A stretch of 64,000 nucleotides of DNA. Source: Himantopus leucocephalus. Its lineage: Eukaryota; Chordata; Aves; Charadriiformes; Recurvirostridae. A program made the translations under genes and the position numbers. Below the pieces are notes generated by a model. That model had not been told where the DNA came from. It was given only the letters and a program-made list of their open reading frames with translations, and ran no database searches. Shown one piece after another: positions 25,101 through 37,591 of this stretch. Every line of letters starts with the position of its first letter. Position 1 is the stretch's first letter. The stretch is taken from assembly GCA_003993805.1 (NCBI GenBank), contig RSEF01000031.1:18869398-18933397 (forward strand), read 5' to 3'.

Positions 25101-26151
25101 GTCTTTGCACACACAACATCACTGAATTGCAAGGAGAAAGAAATTACTATTTGCACTGCATTTGCAGTCAGTATTAGTATATAAAACATTGCTTTTCATA
25201 CTCATAACTATTTTTATATTTTATATATCGAACACATTTTATGTTCAGTGCAGTTAAAAGTTTTCCCCAGTCTATAAAGCAAGCAAACATATAGTGTTAT
25301 ATCAATACTGCCATCCAACTATTATCTAATATTAGTATTTTTCCCTTTTATATCCATATTTTTAAATAATTTAGGTTTTCCTGTCAACTCAGTGGTTTTG
25401 GCTTCTGTACAGTACTTTCCAAGGAAATTTATAAGAAACCTAGAAAATACTCTGGTAGAAATAATTCATCATACTTACAGAAATATATAACACTCAGCAG
25501 CGAGGAATAGCATATATTAGATATCTGGTTTAAGGCTGAAGGGTGAAAAGAGTTTTACCTGGGATATTTTCTAGCTGTAACTATAAGGTATAAGGTTATA
25601 TTTTCATGTCATGCTTTTAGGAATAGAACAAGTAGCAATTGTTTTCGTAGAAAAAAAAAAAGTAAGGTTAATTGGTTACCTTTGCACTGTCTCTCAAAAG
25701 AAATTCACGATTTCATTCTGAGGAGCATCAGATTTTTTTCATCATCCTTTATAAATTAACAGAGATTTGTTTGACATCAGTGAGGCCATAACTGTTTCAG
25801 AGCTAAGGATATACTTAAGCATTGTCTTAACTTGCAGTAGAGCTAAACATGCATAAACATTTTCTTGGATTTGAAACTAAAACACACATAACTCATAGAA
25901 TGAACTGAAAATATTGATGAATATAACTACCTATATGCATGCATGTATATGTATAAATATATAAGGTACACATGTACATACAAATACATATATAACTACT
26001 TACATGTATATAAATATGTATTACTGAGTGTTAAGCCTGAGTGTCCAAAAGTCCTAATTACAGTTATTTTGCAAAGTATTGTACAAACACAAAACAAATC
26101 TACGTACTAAAATGTATATTAGAGTCTGCAGATGTACACCTTATTTCACAG
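22120..26151. other. Intergenic, no gene seen
   Basis: AT-rich. Holds an alternating purine-pyrimidine tract at 23287-23319 and TA-rich sequence at 25930-26020. Frames of 79-98 codons (22842-23081, 23148-23411, 23626-23922) are hydrophobic or low-information and not recognised. Confidence 0.7.
25930..26020 (+). repeat. AT/TACA-rich low-complexity tract
   Basis: Alternating TATATGCATGCATGTATATG followed by further TA- and ACAT-rich sequence, including several ACATGTACAT palindromes. Confidence 0.7.
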
Positions 26152-26462
26152 AATCACAGAATCACAGAACGGTCAGGGTTGGAAGGGACCTTTGGAGATC
26201 ATCTAGTCCAACCCTCCTGCCAGAGCAGGGTCACCTACAGCAGGTTGGACAGGAACACACCCAGGTGGGTTTTGAGTATCTCCAGAGTGGGAGACTCCAC
26301 AACCTCTCTGGGCAGCCTGTTCCAGTGCTCTGCCACCCTCAAAGAAAAGAAGTTTTTCCTCACGTTGAGATGGAATTTTCTGTGTTCCAGTTTGTGCCTG
26401 TTGCCCCTTGTCCTGTTGCTGGGCACCACTGAAAAGAGTTTGGCCCCGTCCTCTTGAAACTC
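26152..26462 (-). mobile_element. CR1 LINE 3' fragment, minus orientation
   Basis: Starts on the plus strand with repeated AATCACAG tail units, then GGTTGGAAGGGACCTTTGGA, GTGGGAGACTCCACAACCTC, CTGGGCAGCCTGTTCCAGTG and the conserved CCTGTTGCCCCTTGTCCTGT region. Read on the minus strand this is the last ~310 bp of CR1: a stub of the ORF2 C-terminus ([16 protein letters not shown], then [13 protein letters not shown]) and the 3'UTR. Relatively intact, so a younger insertion than most. Confidence 0.92.
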
Positions 26463-27554
26463 ACCTTTTAGATTCTTATAACTTCAATTTCTTTCACACC
26501 GTAACACCTAAAGATGATTCACATACTACTGTTTCTTTCTTACATGTAAGCTTTCACTCTGAAAGAATGTATATAATCCTGTATTAATCCTTGTATTGTG
26601 AGCCCCACAGAGTTTAGTTGAAGTGAGAACAAGTAGAACCCGTAAAAATAGGATTTTATATGAATGATTAAAGGTAATTTCCAGGTAACTTGAATTAATC
26701 ACTATATTTTAACACTCAAGTTATATTTATGGTCCTGGTATATGAAAGATATTTAACTGTTGCATGTGAATCATGTTTAGAATAACAAAGCATAGGAAAC
26801 TAAATAAGGCACTTAAGTAATGGCTCGATTTGACTCTTGCTACATAGCAGGATACTGTGCCCTACTGATATAATCATGAGCACAGTATGAGTGTGTCTCA
26901 TTATATCAACACAATTTAACATACTACAAAACCCCACAGAGTAGAAATAATAAGCTGGAGAGAGAATGTGAAGGATGAACATTAAATACTTTCCACTTTA
27001 CAAAGGGGATATTGAGGTACAACACAATTATTAGCTTCTTATCACACATGCAAAATGCAGAGAGATCTACAGAAAAAAATTCTATATAATCCTCTGAATA
27101 TTATTTTTGCTATTATTATTATTATCACTTTATTAACAACAAGAGGACTGAAAAGTAATTTAACATTACGGATAGACCATAACAGAGCTTGCCAGGTCAA
27201 ACTGTAAATCATGTACAAACAGCTCTCATGAAGAATGTTTAATTAGACTGTATGTGACATGAAAGGGATTCAGAGAAAGTAAATATATCCAATTCTATTG
27301 TAGCTACATAAAATGTCATTCTAAGCCTATCTCTGCATTTTGAGTCCAAAAGCTGAGTTTGACACCGTATTTGTAGGCTATGCACTGTTGAATCACAGAT
27401 TACCAAAGGTGGTGTTTAGAGCAGAGCAGCTCCTACTGCCCAATGAAAATGAATTGGGAATATGACTTGTGCTTTAGAGCACTCTCAGGAAAGCACATTC
27501 CAGCAATGTAAAGGGTCACTGGGAAGAGTAGCCATTCTAATTATTCCCATACAT
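26463..27554. other. Intergenic, no gene seen
   Basis: Unique-looking sequence between the CR1 and LTR insertions, with one (TTA)n microsatellite. Confidence 0.75.
27110..27126 (+). repeat. (TTA)n microsatellite
   Basis: Five consecutive ATT units. Confidence 0.8.
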
Positions 27555-28000
27555 CTGACTTGCCTTGCTGTAGCAGCTGCATCTATACTCACTCACTCTC
27601 CCTGCAGCGGGAAAGGGGAGAGAATCGGAAGAACAGAAGCAAGAAAACTCTTTGGTCAAGATAAAAAACATTTTAATAAGCAAAGCAAAGCTGTATGTGC
27701 AAGCACAGCAAAATGAGGAATCCTTATACCCCTTCCCATGGGCAAGCAAACGAGCAGGTACTTCCTAGAAAGCAGGACCCCAGCATATACAATGGTCACC
27801 TGGGAAACCAAACACCCTGACCACAAACGTTCCTGCTTCCTCCTCCTTTTCCTGAGCTTTTATTGCTGAGCACGATGTCATAAGATACAGAATACGGTTT
27901 TGGTCATTTCAGGTCAACTGTCCTGTCTGTGTCCCCTCCCAGCTTCTTGCATACTCCTAGCCTTGTCTGTTGTACTCATCAACAGAAACGATTGGTTGGC
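27555..28000 (-). mobile_element. Partial LTR of a bird endogenous retrovirus (ERVL-like)
   Basis: Read on the minus strand, the segment follows the order of a common avian ERV LTR: a GGGAGGGGACACAG block, a CRE-like site (27873-27880), a TATA-like ATAAAAG box (27857-27864), GACCATTG and CCTGCTTTC blocks, CCCATGGGAAG, an ATTAAA poly(A) hexamer (27672-27677), then CTTCCGATTCTCTCCCC. The first part of U3 and the extreme 3' end are not recognisable, and no internal viral genes flank it, so it is a decayed solo or truncated LTR. Family assignment (ERVL-like) is from memory of bird LTRs; the LTR nature is firmer than the class. Confidence 0.7.
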
Positions 28001-28108
28001 AGATGAAGTATACTTGTTCAAGTTAAATTGTACATCCTTTTTGGGTATAACAAAGGGTTCTTCTGCTTCTCATCTGGAAATGATAATTCAAACTCTATAG
28101 CCCATAGA

Positions 28109-28150
28109 ATGTGTGTGTGTGTGTATAATGTGTATATATGTGTTTATAAA
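28109..28150 (+). repeat. (TG)n / (TA)n microsatellite
   Basis: Eight TG units followed by TATAATGTGTATATATGTG. Confidence 0.85.
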
Positions 28151-31100
28151 CAGGTATATACATGTTTAATGTAAATCTTTACATTGTTAGTTATGTTTGT
28201 GGGAAAGAATGGTGAAACCGGTATTTCATCAGATACTTCACAGAAAAAAGGGAATTTCTTTCTCCAAAACAAACCAATGAAGCAGCCTTCTAGAGAATTA
28301 ACATTTGCATTGGTGGAAATTGCAATAGCATATCTCTTTCTTTTCCAAGTAATTCTATCTTTTCTTTCTAGCTTTTTGAAGCTACAGTTTCATTCAGATT
28401 CTATAATATAATTTTCTAATATTTTATAAAGAGAAATAATTCAGAATATTTTTTTTTTCTGTATGGCTTTATCTTTGTAACACTACAAAGCAACATCATG
28501 GATCTTAAGCTGTTTCCAGGAAGAGGAGTATTTTAAGAAAGCCATGAGGTCAGAAGAAGTTGCAGGTTTGAGGATATTTGAAAACTAATCATTAATCATC
28601 AGCTCTAATTTTGTCGGTTTTAGCACAGCATGTGATTTATTTTAAAAGCCATCAGAAATGTTAATTCTACAGCATGTTATAGGCTTACTTGCTAAACACC
28701 ATAATCCTTCCTAAGTTTCTTTTATGCATAAGGGCATTTATGGACAGAAGTACATATTAAACTTCTGTATCAAATGTCGGAGTCTTGTTTTATCTCATGG
28801 AAGTCTGGATATTTATTTAGAGGTATTTTTCAGTTGTGAAATTTTGAAAATCTCATGCTGTGCTTAGTTGAAGCTGGTGTTAATTTTGCTAAAGAGATGG
28901 ACAGAAAGCTGGATTTTTCATCTTTCCTTCTGATGATTCTATGTTTTGGCCCAAAGCCAAACTTGTAAACATATGTCTTTGCTGGTATTTTTGCAGTACA
29001 GTCTGATTTGATTAATGAAATTGAATTTCTGTGGCTCTGTTAAGCAGAAATTAGTCTTATTTTTGAAACACACATCAGTAACCACAGATGTCTCGTAATA
29101 CTTCATAGACAACAGATCCCCCTTTCTTGGACAGTACAAAGGATTATATTTTAAGGCTGTGTCTGGTGTTGCAGTTTATCCACCAAATTGAAGAGTTGTC
29201 TTACGCATATGCCTAAACATAGTCTCATCCTCACAGTATCCTTCATCACTGCCTAACGCTCACACAAATTGGTCTTTGGGGAATGCTAAGCCTCAGCACT
29301 CTAAAATTCTCTATGTTTGAGATTTTATCCTACATAGGGTAGGAAAGAAAAGGAAACTATGCATATAAAGGAACTAAAATTACTGATAGGATAAATTTGA
29401 ATTGTTTGATTCTTGAAATCACACAGAATACAGATAACCATTACATATTTTATAACTAGTTTGAAATAAAATGGATAAACTTTTTCTCTGTAACAATTTT
29501 TTCAGGTGCTTAGCTGCTTGGTTTCACCCACCTCGTTTCTATAAGTCCTTTTTGTGTGTTGAATGCGGTATATTGGATTAAGGATAATGTCATTTAACAT
29601 TCACGGGTTTTCATGGTTCATTCATAAGGTACATTTTTTGTGGTGCTAACTCAGATGAAGTACTCTATTTTTTTATTGTGATATGATCTGATTCCACAGG
29701 AAATTTACCTTAGAGGAGGAGTAAGTATATAAATGGATGCCTATTACTTCTTTTTGGAGAAAAAGGGACAGAACTGTTTGTTAATAAGGCTGCTTTAATG
29801 CTAAAGAGTGATACAAACTCTGTTGTCTCTCCAGATAACTCTCAAGCTATTTGTGTGCAAGTTTGTAGCTAATGATTGCAGCAAGCAATTTGCCAGAGAG
29901 AAATGGTTCTGTGATCTTAGTTATACTTTTGGTAACAATTACCATTTGTCTGCAGATTGGTCTCACAGCAGAGAAGTAGATGCTATCCAAGATTAGGCAT
30001 CCTGAATTTCCCTCAATGTCAATGTAGTCAGTGTGGGTTTGAAGTCAAAGCTTTCTTTACTGGCTGTAAGTATAGATTATTTTTAAGGGTAGAGTTTGTA
30101 ACTGTCAATTTATCATTTATCAGATGTAACTACTTTAAAGAATATATAATGGGGAGGGCAAAATATCCTGAAAGCTGGGAACATATATTCTGACACAAAA
30201 ATAAGGGAACTGGGTTACTTCTGTTTAGGGAGAATAACTTCAACAAGAACTGCAGCAAAACATTTTTTCAGGTCTTCAGGTTCTGAAATTGACTCAGAGA
30301 AGCCACCTGTATCAATAAAGGAATATATTATGAAAGGCTTACAATATATGGTGTAGGCTACAAGAACTGACAATAATGAACTAAAGAAACCTATCTAGAT
30401 AAATTAAAAATTATTGAGATTAAACAATAGTCCAGAGATTTATGTGGAATCCACATACCAAACACTTGAAATAAAGCAGAATCATTGGTCTACTCACAAA
30501 GATGATATCCCTGAAACACAAAATTTCAAGGATATCTTTTCAACTTCCCTGCCTTGCCACCTTTCAGACAGGTTATGGGTTTTTTCCTGCCATGATTTTT
30601 TATTAGCAATAATAAATCACTTTATTTAACACTTTGAGTCTTTAAAGCCTGTTATCTAAAAATCTTTCTTACTCTCTCACTTAAGAAGATCATGGAATCT
30701 AAGCATCCATGTTCCATATCCTACCTCCCACAGTCTTCTGTAGGCTTAGTTACAACTCAGACTCTCAGACTTCTTCGGGTTTTGGGGTTTTTTTTCTGAA
30801 AATTCTGTTGTTGACAGAGTTGCAATTTGAGTGAAATGGAAATCTTTAATTTTAAAATATTCTGTGGAAAATATTGTTTCATTTCTTTTGTAAGTTTTAC
30901 CTGGAACAAAGTATTGCTGCCATCAACCCTGCTTTACAAAGATTTAAGATTTTACAATTCAATATTTTAAATAGCTGCTAATTTCACTGGGAAATTTCCA
31001 ATCATCTCTAATCTTCAAACTTCTTTCTAGGTTTCTTTTTTAATTCCCTCAACTTCCTTTTGACTATGATAAAGAATATGTCCACCCAGCCCAACTATTT

Positions 31101-31280
31101 ATAAACAAGCAAGTACTTCTTCCACACTCATACTCACAGACTAAGAAAAAATAATAGAAAAAGAGAAAGAGATGATAAACAAGCTGATGAATGTGACTTC
31201 CTGCTTATGCCAAGGAGATGATGCAATACTCTATTATTGATGGAATTTATGAGATAATTTTGCTTACAAACACATAACCA

Positions 31281-31298
31281 TACACACACACACACACT
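31281..31298 (+). repeat. (CA)n microsatellite
   Basis: About nine ACs in a row. Confidence 0.85.
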
Positions 31299-32849
31299 CT
31301 GAATATAGGAGCCTGTGTTTTCTTCTGTGCTTAGGTACTTGCACATCTAGTACCTCACAAGACTTCTGGTCCAGAAGGATAAAGGCTCCTTCTTTAATTT
31401 CCTTAAAATTCTGCATATTTTGGAAGACTTTATTCTTAGCTTTTCCTGGCTTGCCGTACACCACTTTTCTCTTCCTTTTCAGAAATCCCTCCTTTTCTCC
31501 TGTTATCCTTATCTCTACCTGCTACTTTTTTAATCCAAAATTGTCTCCTTTCCTTATTCCCTAAAAAAACCCCACCAGCTTTGTGCACTACCCTATTGTT
31601 TCAGATATCCTCACTTTTCTGCCTCAGTGAAATTTTCTTGTCCCATGCTCATTTACTGTCTCCACTCTCTCAGGCCTGCTCTCCTGATATTTCTATTTCT
31701 TTTCAAAGCCCTTTCCAGCTGTAAATCAAGTTCAACTGAACTGAAAATCACATCCTGTTCTATAGAAGAACTTTCTTTATTACATAATCAAACCTTTCTC
31801 ATGAACCCTTTAGAAACTTGCTGAGGTAGCAGATAGCTTTTGCTGAGTGCCCAAAGGGCAAAAAAATCTTACCCTCTGTTGTGCTAAATATGTGAAAGCA
31901 ATTATTGATAATCTAAGTTCACCCCAGTGAATGTTTAAATAAAAAGAAACTGGTCAACAGAGACCTTTTAAAAATAATCTGCAAATGAAAACACTAATAT
32001 ATTTGCTACTAGCAACAGGCCTCAGAGAGAATTTGTTTAACACCAGAAGTTTAATGACTATCTTGTTCTAAGAAAGTGCTGTGGAGTGATGCCTTTAAAT
32101 TCACTTTATAATCAGTCAGAACACATTTGAAGAGGATTTTATTTGCAAGGTTTAACCATCAATCTTGTCTTAAATCTATAATCTCTGGTGGGTTGGTCAT
32201 TTCTCCCACAAAGAATTTCAGCACCAGCTGTTCAACCTTTGCCAAAGCTCTGTAAATTGATTGATCTGTCCCAGTTCACACCCTCAGGACATAGTTGGTC
32301 TGTTGCCCCCTATAATCCTGAATGACAGTGTGGATTATAGCATGCACGGCATCTGAATTAATTTGTATTTGTGAGTGGAATGCATTCTGTAAGTATGCTT
32401 TTAAATTCTAAACCTTTTTTTTTTATTAGCCCTGTGTACTACAAGAATAGTATTATACAAACACACACGCAATTAACATCTATATGCAAAGAAGTTTACC
32501 GCCTAACAGCACAGTCTGGATACAAAAACATTTTACAGCCCTAAATTCAACTACACCCAGTGAAAGGAATCTTAGGTGGCAGAAGGATGGAAGAAACATC
32601 TAAAGAACAAAACCTGCTCTTAACCACCAAGTGTTTCATGTTCATCATGATGAAATTAGAAAAATGCCCTTCTCTGTGTATTCTCTTGGATTTTTAATAC
32701 TTGATTGTATTAAGATACTTAGTAAATGTTAGAATAACTTCTTAATCAACATTGAAATAAATCTACATACTCTTATTTCTTATCTCATCACAGATAAGAC
32801 ATGAATACCTTTACTGGCTCTTGTACTCCCTGTGCATTAGGATACAATA

Positions 32850-33048
32850 AAAGGATATTTTGAGGGTGACAGAGCACTGGAACAGGGTGCCCAGAGAGGC
32901 TGTCGAGTCTCCTCCTCTGGAGATATTCAAAACCTGCCTGAATGCATTCCTGTCCAACCGGCTCTAGGTGAACCTGCTTTGGCAGGGGGGTTGGACTAGA
33001 CGATCTCCAAAGGTCCCTTCCAACCCCTACCATTCTGTGATTCTGTAA
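32850..33048 (+). mobile_element. CR1 LINE 3' fragment, plus orientation
   Basis: Plus-strand order: GACAGAGCACTGGAACAGGG, CCCAGAGAGGCTGTCGAGTC, CCTGTCCAACCGGCTCTAGG, GGTTGGACTAGACGATCTCC, AGGTCCCTTCCAACCCC, then ATTCTGTGATTCTGT. This is the last ~200 bp of a 5'-truncated CR1 copy, with well-preserved tail repeats. Confidence 0.92.
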
Positions 33049-36000
33049 TACATTTTTACATTAAAACCAGTAGTAAGTGGTAAGATGCTGAAGATTTAAA
33101 GTAAAGATTTGTTCTTTTTTAATTTACTATCAATAAGGATATGGAAAGATAAGGGTAATGTGCAATAGAATGGCTTATCATTTCAACAAGTCAGCATGTT
33201 CCTGTGGAGACTGTTTGAAGACTAAATGAAATCAACGGAGATCTTTTTCCTGAGTCTAGATGTGTACTTCCTATTTGTGGTTGGTCCCAAAAAGGCATAT
33301 CATGGATATATTTTGAAACAGAAGTCCAAACATTTGATTTCCAGTCCTGTGCTCCTCCTTCAAACAAGCTTGAGCTTACTGGAAGTTCTTGCCTTAATAA
33401 ATATGGAATAAAATGGCTGTTGACAAAGAGAAGTATGAAAAAACCTAACTTGAAATTAAAAGAAAGTACCAAGCCCAGGTATTTATTTTATAGTCTTGCC
33501 CCTAAATATGTTGGGGTTTTGGTTTGGTTTGGTTTGCACACTATCTCTTCTTCCCTGCCAATTAAACTGGGACTTCACAAGCAGGAAACATTACATATTT
33601 TTTAGTGGAAAGTTCTCAAATTTAAAAATTTTGTTGTCACTTCTTGGCTTACACAGAAACATGTTTTGTTCAGAAGTTATTAGCAGTGCCCAGCCTATTT
33701 TTCTCAAGTTAATTTCTTCTGAGACACTGTGGCAGTAAACAGATAATCTGTGACTTGATTTCACACAGTTGGGCATCCCAGCATGCACTGGAAATAGAGC
33801 AAATGAAAGAATCAGGATATTTATAATAAAGATCCCTGCAGACTCGTTATTGGCAATATCATTTACCATTACAAAAATTCAGTTCTTGGAGCTCAAAAAA
33901 ACACATCAAGCAACTTAGAATTCCTAAAGTACTTAAAAGCATAATGTGTTTTCTTACTATTTAACATATTTTTGTTGAATAAGCTAATTGTTGAGTTAGG
34001 ACTCCTACATCCTTGGTAGTACAAATATTTTACTGAGCTAAGGATGTTTTTACATCCCTAAAGCTTTTATTAAAAATCATCAACAAAGTTAGTAAGATGA
34101 TTGAAATTATTTCCCCATAGTTATAATCTGTATGTTAACTGTCATCTGCACTAGAGAATTTTACCAGAGAGCTGTGTTAGGGGCAGCCATGATTTTTTAA
34201 AACCCTTACTTGGTATGTTGGGAAGAGTATTACTCAAAAGATTGTTCCAGTTCATCTTCCTTAAATAGAATTTCCAGTTTCAGAAAAAGTTTTATTTGTA
34301 AAATAATGTTCTCTGTGTTGTGGTGTTTGGTTTTTTTTTATAAATGAAGGTTTATATGAAAAAAAATAGCAACAGTATTTTTAATCTTTCTGAAATAACA
34401 ATTCACATAATATATATTTCTTGTGTCTTTCTACAAAAAAGAATAAAAACCCAAAACTTCTCAAAGAAACATCAATTCTGTGTAGCAGAAATAAAAAATA
34501 ACTTGTTGCGAAATGTAGTTTCACCCTTTAGAATAAAGAACTAATGGAAAAGTTACCTTTCACTTCATGACTCCTTTATTTTTGCATAATGTATAATAAT
34601 GACTAAAAAAAAAAGCAGACATCATTCTTATATATCTGCCCTAACAAATTTATCATTTCCTGCAACATATAGATATGGCCTTCCGAAATGGGTTGATTTA
34701 AAGTTCTTAAGCTCTGATTTTTGTGAACATTGAAAATTTCTGGGCTTTTGAGATTTAAGGAATCAACATCAGGCTTCTAATGTTTTATTTATGAAGTATA
34801 TTTTACATTGTATTTGACTAATTTTACTAACTAAGCATTTCTTAATATTAAATCGAAGGCATACATGTTAAATTATTCACATATACATACACAAATACAT
34901 GCATTATACGTACTGCATTAAAAAAAAAAATCATGGTCTTTTTTTTTAAATTATTTTCAACATTTATCTAAGTATGTACTAAACAAAGAAATGAAGTTGA
35001 TAAATATATTTCCTGTTTATCAGCTAACAAATAAATATTTTTTTGTCTCAGGTTGCTCAGATGATAGAAAAAAAATGGGCTAAAAGCTAAGAACAATTCA
35101 AAGTGAGCACTACACACAGGCTCATTGCCACTGACATGAATGGCCAGTTGTAGTGACAGGAAAATACTGTCTAAGAATGGGAAACCAGCACTTCCCTTTT
35201 TCTAGTGGACTGAGCTATCTAATAGTGAAACTCTAGCCAAATGGCTTTGAAGGACATGCTGGAGAACAATTGTTTAAAGATCCTCTCAGATTCCCGCTCT
35301 CCTGTAAAGTATCTTTGCCATCCCCATACATTGTAATTGCATATCAGAGATCTCTGATGGTAAACCTTTCAATTTCCCTTTTCTCTTTACACCAAAGCTT
35401 CATAATTCCCTTTCCCTATAAGACTGAATCCATGAACCAGTAGATCTTACCTTAATCTATTATGATTTTTTTCCCATGGAGGAGAAAAGGAATATCAAGA
35501 GGGGAAAGGAACAACCTAAATTAAGGCAGACGTTTTCTAAGGTTGACTAAATCAAAAAATTTATCTTGAAGAATCTTAAGTGTTAAAAAGTAGACTTACA
35601 GTCTGACATGCTTAGGTAAAAAATATATTCAATCCGGATGAGTGATTTAGGTAGACTAAAGAGGGACCTGAAGCAGATGATAGTACAGTCAAAATATATC
35701 TCTTTTTCAAAGATTGCTTTTGAAACAGGAGTATTATCAGCCACATGTTTTTATTACAGTTATAATTTCTTAAGAGTGTCAACATGGACATGAGCATAAG
35801 ATTGTGCCCACATTTATGAGGAGAAATTATTATAACTAGAGTTGAGCAGTTGGGTTGAAATGACTACTGATTACACTTGCAAATTGATGCACAAGACACA
35901 TCTAAATTAATATCTGGTATATTAGGCATATAAATAATGTTTATTTTATGAAACACTTCATCCTGAAGGTAAATACATGGCTGAGGTTTGAGGTCAATAT

Positions 36001-36279
36001 GTTTGCTTTAAAATGAATACATAAATGCATTAAGAACCCAATTCCATATATGAAAGGAAGCTGACCTTTAGAACTGTGCTTGCACATATTAATTGCAAGA
36101 ATATTACACTTTATTTGTGCTAGTATAACCAGCTGTTTCAACACTATTTCAAAAAGCATCTCTGTCAATTTGATGCTTCAGAATCTCTAAAGGCTGTGTT
36201 TTCTCTAAATATACCCAAATTGTTTTAGAAGGAATCTCTTTAAGTCCCTCCCCATAAAACTTAACTACAATTTCAAAAG
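33049..36279. other. Intergenic, no gene seen
   Basis: AT-rich. Frames of 60-93 codons overlap on both strands without recognisable features. One C/A-rich tract on the minus strand at 33510. Confidence 0.7.
33510..33537 (-). repeat. CCCCAAAA/(CCAAA)n tract, minus strand
   Basis: The plus strand reads TTGGGGTTTTGG, then repeated TTTGG. It is the reverse complement of the C/A-rich tracts elsewhere. Confidence 0.8.
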
Positions 36280-36591
36280 AAGGCAAGATCCTCTGTGCCT
36301 GTTGTCCAAGTGGTGACCATTGACATGTGGCATTCCTCAGGGGTCAGTACTAGGTGCTGCTTAACATCTTTGTTGGACACATGGACCAACATTGGTGGGA
36401 TTGTGCGCACCCTCAACAAGTTTGCCGATGACACCAAGCTCTGTGGAGCAGACAACACATTGGAGGGAAGGGTTGCCATCCAGAGAGACCTGGACAGGCT
36501 TGAGAGGTGGGATTGTACAAACCTCATGAAATTCATCAAGGCCAAGCACAAGGTCCTGCACATGGGCCAGGGCAATCCCATGCACAAATAC
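36280..36591 (+). mobile_element. CR1 LINE reverse transcriptase fragment running into a gap
   Basis: One frame gives GIPQGSVLGAA (36333-36365). Another gives TLNKFADDTKLCGADNTLEG, with the FADD catalytic box at 36421-36438, followed by AIQRDLDRLERW and AKHKVLHMGQGNPMHKY up to the 1000-N gap. Plus orientation. The 3' end of the element must lie in the gap, because the sequence after it (37592 onward) shows no CR1. Confidence 0.9.
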
Positions 36592-37591
36592 NNNNNNNNN
36601 NNNNNNNNNNNNNNNNNNNNNNNNNNNNNNNNNNNNNNNNNNNNNNNNNNNNNNNNNNNNNNNNNNNNNNNNNNNNNNNNNNNNNNNNNNNNNNNNNNNN
36701 NNNNNNNNNNNNNNNNNNNNNNNNNNNNNNNNNNNNNNNNNNNNNNNNNNNNNNNNNNNNNNNNNNNNNNNNNNNNNNNNNNNNNNNNNNNNNNNNNNNN
36801 NNNNNNNNNNNNNNNNNNNNNNNNNNNNNNNNNNNNNNNNNNNNNNNNNNNNNNNNNNNNNNNNNNNNNNNNNNNNNNNNNNNNNNNNNNNNNNNNNNNN
36901 NNNNNNNNNNNNNNNNNNNNNNNNNNNNNNNNNNNNNNNNNNNNNNNNNNNNNNNNNNNNNNNNNNNNNNNNNNNNNNNNNNNNNNNNNNNNNNNNNNNN
37001 NNNNNNNNNNNNNNNNNNNNNNNNNNNNNNNNNNNNNNNNNNNNNNNNNNNNNNNNNNNNNNNNNNNNNNNNNNNNNNNNNNNNNNNNNNNNNNNNNNNN
37101 NNNNNNNNNNNNNNNNNNNNNNNNNNNNNNNNNNNNNNNNNNNNNNNNNNNNNNNNNNNNNNNNNNNNNNNNNNNNNNNNNNNNNNNNNNNNNNNNNNNN
37201 NNNNNNNNNNNNNNNNNNNNNNNNNNNNNNNNNNNNNNNNNNNNNNNNNNNNNNNNNNNNNNNNNNNNNNNNNNNNNNNNNNNNNNNNNNNNNNNNNNNN
37301 NNNNNNNNNNNNNNNNNNNNNNNNNNNNNNNNNNNNNNNNNNNNNNNNNNNNNNNNNNNNNNNNNNNNNNNNNNNNNNNNNNNNNNNNNNNNNNNNNNNN
37401 NNNNNNNNNNNNNNNNNNNNNNNNNNNNNNNNNNNNNNNNNNNNNNNNNNNNNNNNNNNNNNNNNNNNNNNNNNNNNNNNNNNNNNNNNNNNNNNNNNNN
37501 NNNNNNNNNNNNNNNNNNNNNNNNNNNNNNNNNNNNNNNNNNNNNNNNNNNNNNNNNNNNNNNNNNNNNNNNNNNNNNNNNNNNNNNNNNN
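36592..37591. other. Assembly gap (1000 N)
   Basis: Exactly 1000 Ns. Left flank is CR1 reverse transcriptase; right flank is AT-rich unique-looking sequence. Reading frames called across it consist mostly of unknown residues and are meaningless. Confidence 0.97.

Larger units (their letters stand above)
28001..32849. other. Intergenic, no gene seen
   Basis: Holds the TG and CA microsatellites (28109, 31281) and a GGGTTTTGGGG tract near 30778. No frame resembles a known protein. Confidence 0.7.

Noticed and set aside
26041..26457. 138- and 117-codon plus-strand frames
   Set aside because: They read through a CR1 3' end in antisense. The coding strand of the element is minus.
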